DNA of 64,000 nucleotides from assembly GCA_031420415.1 (NCBI GenBank), contig JANOMT010000020.1, positions 62,001 through 126,000 on the forward strand. Direction: 5' to 3'. The notes below the pieces were generated by a model. It made no database searches. It saw nothing but the letters and a program-made list of their open reading frames with translations, and was not told the DNA's origin. Both the position numbers and the translations under genes were made by a program. Positions 7,088 through 15,700 of this stretch are shown here, piece after piece (the first letter of the stretch is position 1; each line of letters begins with the position of its first letter). Source of the stretch: JANYGA01 sp031420415. GTDB lineage: Bacteria; Vulcanimicrobiota; Vulcanimicrobiia; Vulcanimicrobiales; Vulcanimicrobiaceae.

Positions 7088-8607
7088 AGCGCGCGCACGC
7101 CGTTACGCCGGCCCCACGCGACGATCGCGGCGGCGAGCAACGCGAGGAAGAACGCGACACCGTTGCCTCCGATGCGCGTGTAGAACGTCTCGACGGGTGT
7201 GCCGACCAGGCCCACGATGACGGCTTGCTCGTCGAGGGTGCTCGCATGCGTGAAGTGGCCGCGTGGCGAGATGATGCCGCTAATTCCCGTCGATGCGGCT
7301 CGAACGATCCAACGTCCGGATTCGATCGCACGCATCTGCGCGATTTCGGCGTGTTGATACGGCCCAGCCGTCGTACCGAACCAGGCATCGTCGGTCGCCA
7401 CGATGAGGGCGGTCGCGCCGGCGCGGACGTCGTCGCCGGCGAGATCGGTGAAGGCCGATTCCCAACAGATGATCGGTGCGAACCGTAGCGATCCGACCGT
7501 CGCGATTCCATTCGCCGTGCCGGAACGAAAGTGCGACGTATTCTGGGCCCACGGGATCCAGCCCAAAAATTGCGCGAAAGGCAGGTGCTCGGCAAACGGC
7601 ACGAGTTGACGTTTCCGATAGATCGAATCGAGCCCGCCATCCGGCCGAAAAAAGTACAGCACGTTATATTCGCCGTCGGGTTCGACGAAGAACGTGCCGA
7701 CGACGAGCTCGCTTTGCGTTTGCTTCGCGAGCGCCGCAAAGCGCGCCGCAAGTGCGGGAAGGCGATTGAGTGCGGCCGGGATGACCGTCTCGGGCCACAC
7801 GATGAGTTGCGGGTGCTTCGCTGCAGCCTTGTGGGTGAGTGCTTCGTAGCGTGCGAGCGCTTCGTCGAAGGCGTCGGGCGTAAATTTGAGCTTCTGAGCG
7901 ATGTTGCCTTGAACCGCGGCGACCTTCATGGTCGGTTTCGCAAGCTCGCGCGCGGGCCACGCGATCCATGCTAGCGCGACGATCGCGAGCACGCCGAGGG
8001 CCGCAATGCCCGCATCGACCCCGCTCCCACGGACCGCACGCATGCGGATCGCGTACGCGACGTACGCGCCGATTACGCAAACGACGAACGTGACGCCATA
8101 CGATCCGACGAAAGCGGCGACGGGAGCGAGGGGCGAGTTGACTTGCGTGAGGCCGAGGCTCCCGAAGGGCAAGCCGAGCACCCCGAAGCCTTCGCTCCGA
8201 AGCCATTCTGCAACCGCGTACATCGCGGCACCGGCGACCGGGACGATCGCACGCGAGACGCGATCGCGACGCGAGAGCGCGCCCGCTGCGAACGCGACGA
8301 GCGCGCCGACGAGTGCGAAGTTTACGAATGCATCGCCGATCGCCGGACCGAGAGCGAGGAGGAAACCGAACGGTGCGATCAGCGCACCCGCGGTTTCACC
8401 GAACCACCAAAAGTCGATCGCGAAAAAGACGGTGCCCGCAAGCCAGCCGACCCAGAAGGCACGCATCGGCGAGAGTCCAAACCACGCCCAAAAGATCGCA
8501 GCCGCCCCCAGTGGTGCGAGCACCGCCACGTTCGTCTTCGGAAATGCAAGTGCCATCGCGATGGCGCCGAGCGTTGCCGCAACGAACGGAATCGTCGAGG
8601 ATACCAT
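7084..8607 (-). CDS. lnt: Apolipoprotein N-acyltransferase
   Basis: This integral membrane enzyme transfers the third acyl chain to the N-terminal Cys of lipoproteins. The protein has 507 residues: about six or seven membrane helices, a C-terminal nitrilase-like periplasmic domain and a final helix. The Glu-Lys-Cys triad is visible in VWPETVIP, YRKRQLVPFAE and IICWESAF. A GNIAQ segment opens the catalytic domain. ATG 8607 starts just before the first helix. The frame stays open further upstream but is not protein-like. The start codon overlaps the start of the divergent lipoprotein gene by two bases. Several lipobox-bearing proteins in this window are likely substrates. Confidence 0.92.
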   Translation of the reverse strand: MVSSTIPFVAATLGAIAMALAFPKTNVAVLAPLGAAAIFWAWFGLSPMRAFWVGWLAGTVFFAIDFWWFGETAGALIAPFGFLLALGPAIGDAFVNFALVGALVAFAAGALSRRDRVSRAIVPVAGAAMYAVAEWLRSEGFGVLGLPFGSLGLTQVNSPLAPVAAFVGSYGVTFVVCVIGAYVAYAIRMRAVRGSGVDAGIAALGVLAIVALAWIAWPARELAKPTMKVAAVQGNIAQKLKFTPDAFDEALARYEALTHKAAAKHPQLIVWPETVIPAALNRLPALAARFAALAKQTQSELVVGTFFVEPDGEYNVLYFFRPDGGLDSIYRKRQLVPFAEHLPFAQFLGWIPWAQNTSHFRSGTANGIATVGSLRFAPIICWESAFTDLAGDDVRAGATALIVATDDAWFGTTAGPYQHAEIAQMRAIESGRWIVRAASTGISGIISPRGHFTHASTLDEQAVIVGLVGTPVETFYTRIGGNGVAFFLALLAAAIVAWGRRNGVRAL

Positions 8608-9463
8608 GCTCCGTCGCGCCGCACTCGTTTCGTTCGCGCTCGCCATCACGCTCGTCGTCGCTTGCGGCCGCCAAGTCACTCCCGATCCGGGCCTCACGAA
8701 TGGTAACCTCAACCTGTCGGGCCGCATGGTCGTTCGCTTCCGCACCAACGGTCCGATGGACTTTACGAAATACACGTATGCGATCGTGGTCGATACGTGC
8801 GGCGGCGGAACGCCATTCCCCAACGCTTTCGCGACGACGTTCAACGATTATTCTTTCTCGTTTCTCGTCGGCGGCATTTACGGCGTCGCAGGCCCCGCGC
8901 TCTTCCAGTATATCATCACCCCCGGCGTCGCGAACTCACTCAACCCCCAACAGGTGCCCCTGGGCGCGTCGACGACGCAGTTCGTGACCAGCAGCAATCA
9001 GCAAAACTCCGAATTCCAACTGACCTTCGTGCGCCAGCAACTCAACAATCCGCTCCAGGTCGCCCAGCCCTGCCCCAATATCACGCCCGCACCAAGCGGC
9101 CCCACCGCATCTGCGTCCGCAGGTACGTCACCGCTCGCTTCGCCGAGTGCGACCCCAACCGCAAAACCCACCGCGTCAACCTCACCCACGGCAACGATGA
9201 CGCCCATCCCGATGCCGCCGAACTCCCAACCGACGACACTCAATCAACGCTTTTGGTACTTCAACTTTTTCACGATCGATACGCAATCGCGCATCGTCGT
9301 CGATTCCCTTGGCATCGGTGGCGCCCAAGACACGACGTTCAACGGCATCGGCATCGCGGTCGACATCACAAAAAACTACCCGATCTTCAAACAGACCGGC
9401 AGCATCCGCCCAAGCGACCCAGCCGCCCAACTCGCCGGCGGCGAAATCGACAACTTCCAGTAA
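8606..9463 (+). CDS. Putative lipoprotein with Ser/Thr/Pro/Ala linker
   Basis: This 285-residue protein has a signal peptide ending in a lipobox (LVVAC, Cys20). A roughly 140-residue region with an Ig-like or beta-rich appearance follows. Next is a low-complexity linker of Ala, Ser, Thr and Pro at about residues 160-210, then a C-terminal beta-rich segment of about 70 residues. No known family was recognised. GAGG at 8597-8600 stands five bases before the ATG. The gene is head to head with lnt, and the two start codons overlap by two bases in a shared CATG. A surface or periplasmic role is inferred from the signal and linker only. Confidence 0.72.
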   Translation: MLRRAALVSFALAITLVVACGRQVTPDPGLTNGNLNLSGRMVVRFRTNGPMDFTKYTYAIVVDTCGGGTPFPNAFATTFNDYSFSFLVGGIYGVAGPALFQYIITPGVANSLNPQQVPLGASTTQFVTSSNQQNSEFQLTFVRQQLNNPLQVAQPCPNITPAPSGPTASASAGTSPLASPSATPTAKPTASTSPTATMTPIPMPPNSQPTTLNQRFWYFNFFTIDTQSRIVVDSLGIGGAQDTTFNGIGIAVDITKNYPIFKQTGSIRPSDPAAQLAGGEIDNFQ

Positions 9464-9489
9464 TCGTAGCTACGCGCACGAGTTGCTCG

Positions 9490-12123
9490 CTAAAAAGCGA
9501 AACTCCCCGGAATGATCGGCGACTTTTGCCCACCGATGCCGAAGCCCGCGCCCTGCCCCGGGAACGCCAAAATCACGACGTTGAACGAAAATTGTTTGAG
9601 ATCTTGATTGTACGATCCTGAAATATTGTAACAATCGTCGATCGTCCGCGTGATGTAGATATTCTTATTCGTCAGACGGTTGTGATTCTTCCAATCGACG
9701 TTGGTCGTGAACTCGAGCGTCGTCTCTTTTCCGAACGGCGTGATCGCCTGCACGTTGGTCTGATTGAAGCCGCGGCCGGATCCCGGTTGGTAATAACCGC
9801 CGAGGACGACGTAGGATCGTGGGGAGGGTTTGACGCTCGCCTGATAACTTACCGATTGCGCTTGGCGATTGAAGCTCGTGCCGGTCGCGAGTTGAAACGA
9901 GTAGATATCGCGGTTGAAGAAACGTAAGGTGTCTTGCGCGGAATGCGCGCCGTTGGAAAGGCGATCGAAGAGCTGAAACGGCACGTTTGCGGGGCCGATG
10001 GGATGCTGTTCGTTATAGCTGATCGAGTTGACGAAATGGGTTCCGATCGGCGTATTGAGCGATGCGTTTTGTTGATCGAACGCCTTGGCATCGCCCGTGC
10101 CGTAATAATCTTGGTCGATGTTGTAATGCGCCGAGAAATCGCTGTTTCCGAAGATTTTGAAGAAGACGGATTCGTCGATTTTGGCCTGCACGCGCGACGT
10201 CGTAAAATGATTTTGCGGTTCGGTGTACTTGCCGATCGTAAACTGCACTTGCGGTCCGAATTTGAGCGTGCCGTAATTGAAATGCGGGAGTACCTGGAGT
10301 TCGGGAAGGCGATCGTAACCGAACGGGTTTGCCGAGTAATCGCTCTTATCGTAAGCGAGATTGTAATCGGCAAATTTCGTGAAGAGGTGCGTGTTCGTCG
10401 AGATCTTCAGCGTGTTGCTCGAGGAGATCGAACTGTTGAATTTCGCGTAGGTGAGGTTGATCTGTTGTTGCAGGCTCGGTGAGAGGACGAGGCTATCGAT
10501 AAAGCCCACGTTGAAATTGTCGGAGAGCTTACCGCGCAAGAATCGCGAGAACGTCAACGTTTCCGTCGAGCCGTTGCCTTGGCGAATCAGCGATCCCCTG
10601 AGATCGACCGTCGCTGGGAGGGCGAGGTTCGGGCCGTAGTCGCTCACGTAGTCGATACCGAATTGGCCGCGCACGCGACGGTTAAAGTTTTCGGTCTCTT
10701 GCACCGAGATATTCGTGTGGCGCGCCTTTTGTAAATGGTCGTCGATCGAGTACGAATCGATCGATGTCGAGCGTTTGCCGATGCTCGAGCCGATAAAGGC
10801 GGTATAGCCGAGGCCGAGACCGCGCTTGGTGAAATACTCGAGACGATAGTACCCGAAGTACGTATCGGATGGAGCGAAACCGATACGCGCTTTTACGAAG
10901 AAGCCTTCGGTTTTGTTGTACCCGATGAGCGGCAGAAAGCTCGCGTTCTTGCGCTGGTCGATGGCGGCTTCCACGAGCGGAATGACGAGCAGTGGCAGAT
11001 AGAAGATCGCCGTGGGTCCGAGGAAGACAACGGCTTTGCGTGCGACGATCTTGCTACCGGGGGTTACGTCGATCGAACGCGCTTCGATGTGGTAGCCCGC
11101 ATGCGGTCGCTCGCACGTGGAGAACGACGCGCGTTCGCCATGCGAAACGCCGTTCGTGCGCGCGATGAGGGACTCGGCGGTGTAATGGAGCTTGCCGCGT
11201 TGAACGCCTTCGATCGTCTCGCCCGAGCCGTTGAGCAGCGTCGCGCGGCGCGATACGGTATCGAACGACGCCGAGTCCGCGTAGAGAATGGAATCTTCGC
11301 TGCGATTGACGAGATACGTGTGGCCGCTCACGACGATCGTGTGGTCGCCGTCGAAATGCGCGCGGTCGCCGACGATCTGTCCCTCGGCGTAAAAGATGTG
11401 GACGTTGCCGTAGAGATCGGAGGGCTTGGTTCGATCGCTCGATCCCTCGAGTTTGTCGGCGACGGTGACGATCTCGTTCGGTGCGAGCGTGCGTAGGGGC
11501 TTTGGTTCGGCCGATGCCGACGGCGTTGCGGCGTTCGGATTGGGGCTTGCCGTTGGTGCGGGCGATTCGCCTTTGCCGGTGATCGGTGCTGGCGTGCCCG
11601 TACGTTGGATGAAGACGGGCCCCGTGTCGGTCGCGAGTGGCGAGGTGGTCGGCAAAGGTACGGGCGATGCGGTAGCGCTGCCGGTCGGTCGCGGCGTCGG
11701 CGCGATGATGCTCTGCGGCCCGATCGGGGGAACCGGCGGGATCGGCACGAGCGATGGAGTTGCGCTCGGGCTCGGCGATGCGCTCGCCGTCGCTGAAGGC
11801 GCGGCATCTGGGGATTGTTCGGGCGTCGGCGTGGGTGGCATGGTCGCTTGCGCGAGCGATTCGCGCATGCGCAGTTCGAGATGGACGCGCGCGTCGTCGC
11901 GACTGGGAAGCGCCGGCGCACGCGGAATGGCGAGCACGCGCGCGAGATCGAGCGATGGTTCGGGAGGCGGGAGCGCGCGCGAGACTTCACCGCATGGGTG
12001 CGAGCGCAAGAGTTCGGCGACGCGCGCGTCGAGCCCGGGGTATGGCGCGGTCGACGTGGCGCGCGCGGGGGCGATCGTGCCCGAGCCGAGTGCGACGGCG
12101 ACGACGAACGCGAGCCATCGCAC
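9490..12123 (-). CDS. lptD: LPS-assembly outer-membrane protein LptD
   Basis: The 877-residue precursor has a signal peptide of about 24 residues. A Pro/Ser/Thr/Ala-rich region follows at about residues 90-210, then an OstA-like jellyroll (SDLYGNVHIFYAEGQIVGDR), and finally a large beta-barrel. The barrel is entered by the LptD hallmark (FSTCERPHAGYHIEA, then IFYLPLLVIPL). LptD forms with LptE the pore that places LPS in the outer leaflet. The start is GTG 12123, which begins the signal peptide (VRWLAFVVAVA) and has GAGG at 12136-12139. The longer ORF frame upstream lies inside lptF/G. The low-complexity insertion between signal and jellyroll is unusual for LptD. No lptE candidate is visible nearby. 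Confidence 0.88.
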   Translation of the reverse strand: MRWLAFVVAVALGSGTIAPARATSTAPYPGLDARVAELLRSHPCGEVSRALPPPEPSLDLARVLAIPRAPALPSRDDARVHLELRMRESLAQATMPPTPTPEQSPDAAPSATASASPSPSATPSLVPIPPVPPIGPQSIIAPTPRPTGSATASPVPLPTTSPLATDTGPVFIQRTGTPAPITGKGESPAPTASPNPNAATPSASAEPKPLRTLAPNEIVTVADKLEGSSDRTKPSDLYGNVHIFYAEGQIVGDRAHFDGDHTIVVSGHTYLVNRSEDSILYADSASFDTVSRRATLLNGSGETIEGVQRGKLHYTAESLIARTNGVSHGERASFSTCERPHAGYHIEARSIDVTPGSKIVARKAVVFLGPTAIFYLPLLVIPLVEAAIDQRKNASFLPLIGYNKTEGFFVKARIGFAPSDTYFGYYRLEYFTKRGLGLGYTAFIGSSIGKRSTSIDSYSIDDHLQKARHTNISVQETENFNRRVRGQFGIDYVSDYGPNLALPATVDLRGSLIRQGNGSTETLTFSRFLRGKLSDNFNVGFIDSLVLSPSLQQQINLTYAKFNSSISSSNTLKISTNTHLFTKFADYNLAYDKSDYSANPFGYDRLPELQVLPHFNYGTLKFGPQVQFTIGKYTEPQNHFTTSRVQAKIDESVFFKIFGNSDFSAHYNIDQDYYGTGDAKAFDQQNASLNTPIGTHFVNSISYNEQHPIGPANVPFQLFDRLSNGAHSAQDTLRFFNRDIYSFQLATGTSFNRQAQSVSYQASVKPSPRSYVVLGGYYQPGSGRGFNQTNVQAITPFGKETTLEFTTNVDWKNHNRLTNKNIYITRTIDDCYNISGSYNQDLKQFSFNVVILAFPGQGAGFGIGGQKSPIIPGSFAF

Positions 12124-12137
12124 GTGCCCGGGCGACC

Positions 12138-13307
12138 TCAGCGCTCCACCCGATAGAACATGACGGTGCCCGCAATTCCCATGATGATATTTGGTGCCCA
12201 AGCGGCGAGATAGGGATTGATCGCTTCGTTCTTTCCGAGCGCTGAGAACGCCGACATCATCAAGTAGTACACGAAAAGCAACAAGACGGAAAGGGCGATC
12301 CCGAAACCCATGCCGAGGTTCTTTCCCTGTTTTCCGATCGAGGCTGCGAGCGGGAGCGCGAGAACGACGGAGATGAACGCGGCGAACGGAAACGCGAGAC
12401 GTTGCGCGAGCGTGATCTTGAGGACACCGAGCGCGCTCCCACCTTGACCGGTCGCCTGCATCGCATTGATCTGTGTCTTGAGCTGTTTGGAATTGATCGC
12501 GTACGGGTCGTTGACCGAGGTATTGACGAATTGTTCGATCGTCTCGCCGATCGGTAGGCCGATGTCGATGTCCTTATTGACGGCGTCGCCGTCGGTCTCG
12601 CCGTTGAGTTTGAATTTCGTCACGCGCGCGTTGACGAGATGCAGAACCGAGCCTCGCACTTGAGCGATCTTCGCGTTCACGACCGTCCGAAACGGTGTGG
12701 TCGTCGCGTTCTGGAAAATCATGACGTTTTTGAGCGTCTTATGATCGTTTTCGATGTTTTCCACGTAAAACACGTTGCCGGTCGCGTCATCTTTACGAAA
12801 AAATCCCGGTACGATCGGCAATTGTTCGGTTTTGTAGACGATCTGGTAGAACGTTCGCGTCGAAAGATCGGTCGTGATCGGCGCGATCGTTTCATTGATG
12901 AAGTACGACACGCCGAACATCGCGAGACCGCAGAGGAGCGGCGTGCGACAGATCCGCACGAACGTGATGCCCGACGTGCGTAGTGCGTTGAGTTCGTTAT
13001 CGCCTGCGAGCCGACCGAAGGCGAGTAACGATGCGAAGAGGCACGAGAACGGAAAGGCGAGCGGCGTACTCTGCGGTACGCGGAACACGAGAAATCGCAA
13101 CACTAAAAAGAACGGCGCGTGTGCGTTGATGATGTAATCCGCCGCCAAGAAAAAAATGTTGATGAACCAGAACAGCAGATAGGCCATGAACGCGAACGCG
13201 AACGGTCCGCGCAATTCGCGCAAGATGTACGCATCGAGAATCGGCAGCCGGGGAAAGCGCATGGGTGCGATTGGTGCTGCGGCACGGATGCCCGGGACGG
13301 TCGCCAC
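12138..13307 (-). CDS. LptF/LptG (YjgP/YjgQ) family LPS export permease
   Basis: This 389-residue inner-membrane protein has the family architecture. Three helices at about residues 30-125 are followed by a periplasmic beta-jellyroll at about 150-270, then three C-terminal helices (the last two in GMGFGIALSVLLLFVYYLM and NPYLAAWAPNIIMGIAG). ILDAYILRELRGPF is the conserved amphipathic entry helix. With LptB it extracts LPS from the inner membrane. Only one permease gene is present here, whereas LptF and LptG usually come as a pair. The second copy must be elsewhere, or this one works as a homodimer. The stop lies 14 bases before the lptD start. Alternative start: Met16 at 13262. Confidence 0.88.
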   Translation of the reverse strand: MATVPGIRAAAPIAPMRFPRLPILDAYILRELRGPFAFAFMAYLLFWFINIFFLAADYIINAHAPFFLVLRFLVFRVPQSTPLAFPFSCLFASLLAFGRLAGDNELNALRTSGITFVRICRTPLLCGLAMFGVSYFINETIAPITTDLSTRTFYQIVYKTEQLPIVPGFFRKDDATGNVFYVENIENDHKTLKNVMIFQNATTTPFRTVVNAKIAQVRGSVLHLVNARVTKFKLNGETDGDAVNKDIDIGLPIGETIEQFVNTSVNDPYAINSKQLKTQINAMQATGQGGSALGVLKITLAQRLAFPFAAFISVVLALPLAASIGKQGKNLGMGFGIALSVLLLFVYYLMMSAFSALGKNEAINPYLAAWAPNIIMGIAGTVMFYRVER

Positions 13308-13312
13308 GCGTG

Positions 13313-13789
13313 CTAGTTCGTCGTCGAACGAGCGACCGACGTCACGAGCGCGACGTACGCCCGCGTCTCGCCGAAGGGCGGGATCCCGTGGAAGGCATCG
13401 ACGGCGCCGGGACCCGCGTTATACGCGGCCAGCGCGAGCGGCACGTTTCGGTGATAGCGCGCGAGCAAGTCGTGCATGTAGCGACAGCCTCCCAAGACGT
13501 TCTCTTCGGGATCGAACGGGTTGAGAACGCCATACGTCGCAGCCGTGTCGGGCATGAGTTGCATGAGCCCCTGAGCGCCCGCGCGGCTGACGGCGGCGGG
13601 ATCGCCGTGCGATTCGACCTGGACCATCGCGGCGACGAGTTTGGGTGAGATCTGGTTCGCGCGGGCGCCGCTGGCGACCAGGCGCTCGAGCGTTCCGGCG
13701 TTCATGCGATGGGGTCCGCCGGGCACGAAGCCGCCACCGCCACAGCCGTAAAGCGCTCCGAGCAAGGTGAGGACTGCGACAAATCTCAC
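13313..13789 (-). CDS. Lytic transglycosylase (SLT domain) lipoprotein
   Basis: This 158-residue protein has a short signal peptide with a Cys at residue 16 (ALYGC), so it is probably a lipoprotein. One SLT-type lysozyme-like domain follows. The catalytic glutamate is Glu59 in VQVESHGDP. It is followed by the family motifs SRAGAQGLMQLMPDTA and ALAAYNAGPGAVD. The enzyme cleaves the glycan strand of peptidoglycan to 1,6-anhydro products. It lies five bases before the LPS permease gene in the same direction, and its start faces the promoter of the dcw operon about 100 bases away. Confidence 0.9.
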   Translation of the reverse strand: MRFVAVLTLLGALYGCGGGGFVPGGPHRMNAGTLERLVASGARANQISPKLVAAMVQVESHGDPAAVSRAGAQGLMQLMPDTAATYGVLNPFDPEENVLGGCRYMHDLLARYHRNVPLALAAYNAGPGAVDAFHGIPPFGETRAYVALVTSVARSTTN

Positions 13790-13888
13790 GACTCTCGCGG
13801 CTTCGCCTCATACGAACAGCGGCCTTTGGCCCGAGCGAGCCACCGCCGACGCAGCCGAAAAACGTGACGAACTCTTCACGCATATGCC

Positions 13889-13918
13889 TTGCTTCTGGGA
13901 AGCACGCCAGGGTATAGT
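13889..13918 (+). promoter_or_regulatory. Sigma-70 type promoter of the dcw operon
   Basis: TTGCTT at 13889-13894 and TATAGT at 13913-13918 are separated by 18 bases, a close match to the -35 and -10 consensus. Transcription would begin near 13925. This position rules out the in-frame TTG at 13889 as the mraZ start, because it lies in the -35 box. Confidence 0.65.
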
Positions 13919-13951
13919 GGGCGAAAGTGGTGCCTGGTGGGGCGAAGTGGA
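13917..13951 (+). promoter_or_regulatory. MraZ operator: four GTGG boxes at 10-base intervals
   Basis: GTGG occurs at 13917, 13927, 13937 and 13947, with exactly ten bases between each start. Two copies are preceded by AAGTGG or AAAGTGG, as in known MraZ boxes. MraZ is known to bind tandem GTGGN/TGGGN repeats with one-helical-turn spacing upstream of its own gene and to repress the dcw operon. The first box overlaps the -10 element and the last abuts the mraZ ribosome binding site, so bound MraZ would block the promoter. Confidence 0.8.
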
Positions 13952-13960
13952 GGTCTTTTC

Positions 13961-14404
13961 CTGGCTCGCGATGTTCCGCGCTTTACGGGTCGTGCCGAGC
14001 ACGCTCTTGATGACAAGAGCAGGCTTGTAGTCCCCGCGCGCTTCCGCGAACGACTCGGCGCGAAGTTCATCGTAACGATCGCGGAACCCGAACCTTGCCT
14101 CGCGCTCTACCCGCAGGCCACGTGGGACGCGTTCTGCGAGCGCCTCGAAGCCGCGCCGCTCAAGGACGACCGCTACCGGCGTTTCGTGCGACATCTCTTC
14201 GCACACACCGATGAAGCGACGCTCGACGCACAAGGCCGGCTCCTCATCCCGGGACCGCTCCGCGCCTACGCCGCGATCGAACGCGATGCGGTCTCGATCG
14301 GCTCGCTGACGCGTGTGGAGATCTGGGCCAAGGAACGCTTGAGTACGGCGAGCCCGAGTGCGGATGAAGCCGCGGCTTTCACCACGGAGCTCGGCCTCTA
14401 TTAA
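13961..14404 (+). CDS. mraZ: Transcriptional regulator MraZ
   Basis: MraZ is an AbrB-like ring-forming DNA-binding protein that regulates the division and cell-wall operon it heads. The two SpoVT/AbrB repeats are visible as EHALDDKSRLVVPARFRE near the N-terminus and DEATLDAQGRLLIPGPLR in the second half. The most likely start is a non-standard CTG at 13961, giving 147 residues. GGAGG at 13949-13953 is seven bases upstream, the promoter and operator lie just before it, and there is no ATG in frame. GTG 13937 (155 residues) is the alternative, but it lies in the operator and has no ribosome binding site. First gene of the dcw operon. Confidence 0.9.
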   Translation: MARDVPRFTGRAEHALDDKSRLVVPARFRERLGAKFIVTIAEPEPCLALYPQATWDAFCERLEAAPLKDDRYRRFVRHLFAHTDEATLDAQGRLLIPGPLRAYAAIERDAVSIGSLTRVEIWAKERLSTASPSADEAAAFTTELGLY

Positions 14405-15281
14405 CGATGATGAAGACGCAGCCGCGCCGCACGTCCCCGTTCTCCTGGCGGAATCGCTCGACGCGCTCGGCATCCGCGCCGGATGCCTCTATCTCGACGG
14501 TACCTTCGGCGCGGGCGGTCACACGCGTGCGATTGTCGAGCGCGGCGGACGAGTCATCGCTTTCGATCGCGACCCCGCAGCCGAACTGCCCGCGGGTCTC
14601 GCGGGATCGGTCACGCTCGTGCGCACGAACTTCGCCGAACTCGGTGCGGCTCTCGACGATCTCGGCATCGCTACCGTCGACGGCGTCCTCTTCGACTTCG
14701 GCGTCTCATCGATGCAATTCGATCGCCCCGAGCGCGGGTTCTCCCTTGCAAACGACGGACCACTCGACATGCGCATGAATCCGAGCGACGGCCAAACCGC
14801 CTACGATCTCTTGGAAACCAGCGACGAGACCGAACTCGCGGACATCATCTTCAACTACGGCGACGAACGCGCTTCGCGTCGCATCGCTCGCAAGATCGTC
14901 GGCGCGCGCGAACGCGGAACGCTTCCCAAGACGACGCTCGACTTCGCGCGCATGATCGCGGGCGTGTTGCACGTGCGCGGCAAGCGCGAGCGGATTCACC
15001 CCGCAACGCGCACCTTTCAGGCACTACGCATCGCCGTCAACGACGAGCTCGGTTCGATCCAACGCGGCCTCGATGCCGCGATCGCGCGCACCGCACCCGG
15101 CGGCCGCATCGCCGCGATTAGCTTCCACTCACTCGAAGATCGCATCGTTAAGCTGCGATTCCGCGAGGACGATCGCCTCCGCGTCATCACCCGTAAACCA
15201 CTCCTTCCCGGCGACGACGAACAGAGCCGCAACCCGCGATCGCGGTCGGCAAAACTTCGCGTCGCGGAGCGCCTTCCGTGA
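14364..15281 (+). CDS. rsmH: 16S rRNA (cytosine-1402-N4)-methyltransferase
   Basis: RsmH methylates N4 of C1402 in the 16S rRNA P-site using S-adenosylmethionine. The protein has about 305 residues. It shows the SAM-binding DGTFGAGGHTRAI, FDRDP, then GVLFDFGVSSMQFD, PLDMRMNP, KRERIHPATRTFQALRI and the C-terminal NPRSRSAKLRVAE motif. No ATG, GTG or TTG lies near the conserved HVPVLLAESL segment, so the start must be upstream inside mraZ. ATG 14364 (overlap 41 bases) or GTG 14358 are the options. An ATT at 14400 would fit the family length better but would be a very rare start. Confidence 0.93.
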   Translation: MKPRLSPRSSASINDDEDAAAPHVPVLLAESLDALGIRAGCLYLDGTFGAGGHTRAIVERGGRVIAFDRDPAAELPAGLAGSVTLVRTNFAELGAALDDLGIATVDGVLFDFGVSSMQFDRPERGFSLANDGPLDMRMNPSDGQTAYDLLETSDETELADIIFNYGDERASRRIARKIVGARERGTLPKTTLDFARMIAGVLHVRGKRERIHPATRTFQALRIAVNDELGSIQRGLDAAIARTAPGGRIAAISFHSLEDRIVKLRFREDDRLRVITRKPLLPGDDEQSRNPRSRSAKLRVAERLP

Positions 15282-15700
15282 TCGCACAACCGCTACCCTA
15301 CGAAGACCTCGCACCGCCGCGCACGGGAACGCGATCCGGCCGCACGGCGGGCAACTTGCGGCGCAAGCGCTCGCGCGTGCGCGGATACGCGAGTCTCGTG
15401 AAAATTCTCGCCACGGCTTCGGTGCTCACGCTCGCGATCGTCGTCTATCTCGGGCTCATGGCCAACGTCACGCGTATGAATTACGAGCTCTCGCGCGCGA
15501 CCCGCGAGAAGACGCGGTTATTCGATGAGTCGTCGCGCATGAACGATCAGATCGCGCGCCTCGCCTCGCGCGAGCGGCTCGCGCATCTCGCGGCGAGTCT
15601 GGGCATGCGGCAGCCGCAATCGTTCGCACAAGTGACGTTGCCCACGCAACACTCCGAGGCGTTACCGCACGGCCTCGCCTTCCTTCCCTGGTTGAAGTGA
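15278..15700 (+). CDS. ftsL: FtsL-like cell-division protein
   Basis: This 140-residue bitopic protein has a basic cytoplasmic N-terminus of about 40 residues and one membrane helix at about 42-62 (ILATASVLTLAIVVYLGLM). A short periplasmic coiled-coil-like segment with an ERLAHLAASLGM motif follows, as in FtsL/DivIC proteins. FtsL joins FtsB and FtsQ in the complex that activates FtsWI. Sequence similarity in the family is low. The call rests on topology, the C-terminal motif and position between rsmH and ftsI. GTG 15278 overlaps the rsmH TGA, and the gene's own TGA overlaps the ftsI start by four bases. Confidence 0.75.
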   Translation: MIAQPLPYEDLAPPRTGTRSGRTAGNLRRKRSRVRGYASLVKILATASVLTLAIVVYLGLMANVTRMNYELSRATREKTRLFDESSRMNDQIARLASRERLAHLAASLGMRQPQSFAQVTLPTQHSEALPHGLAFLPWLK

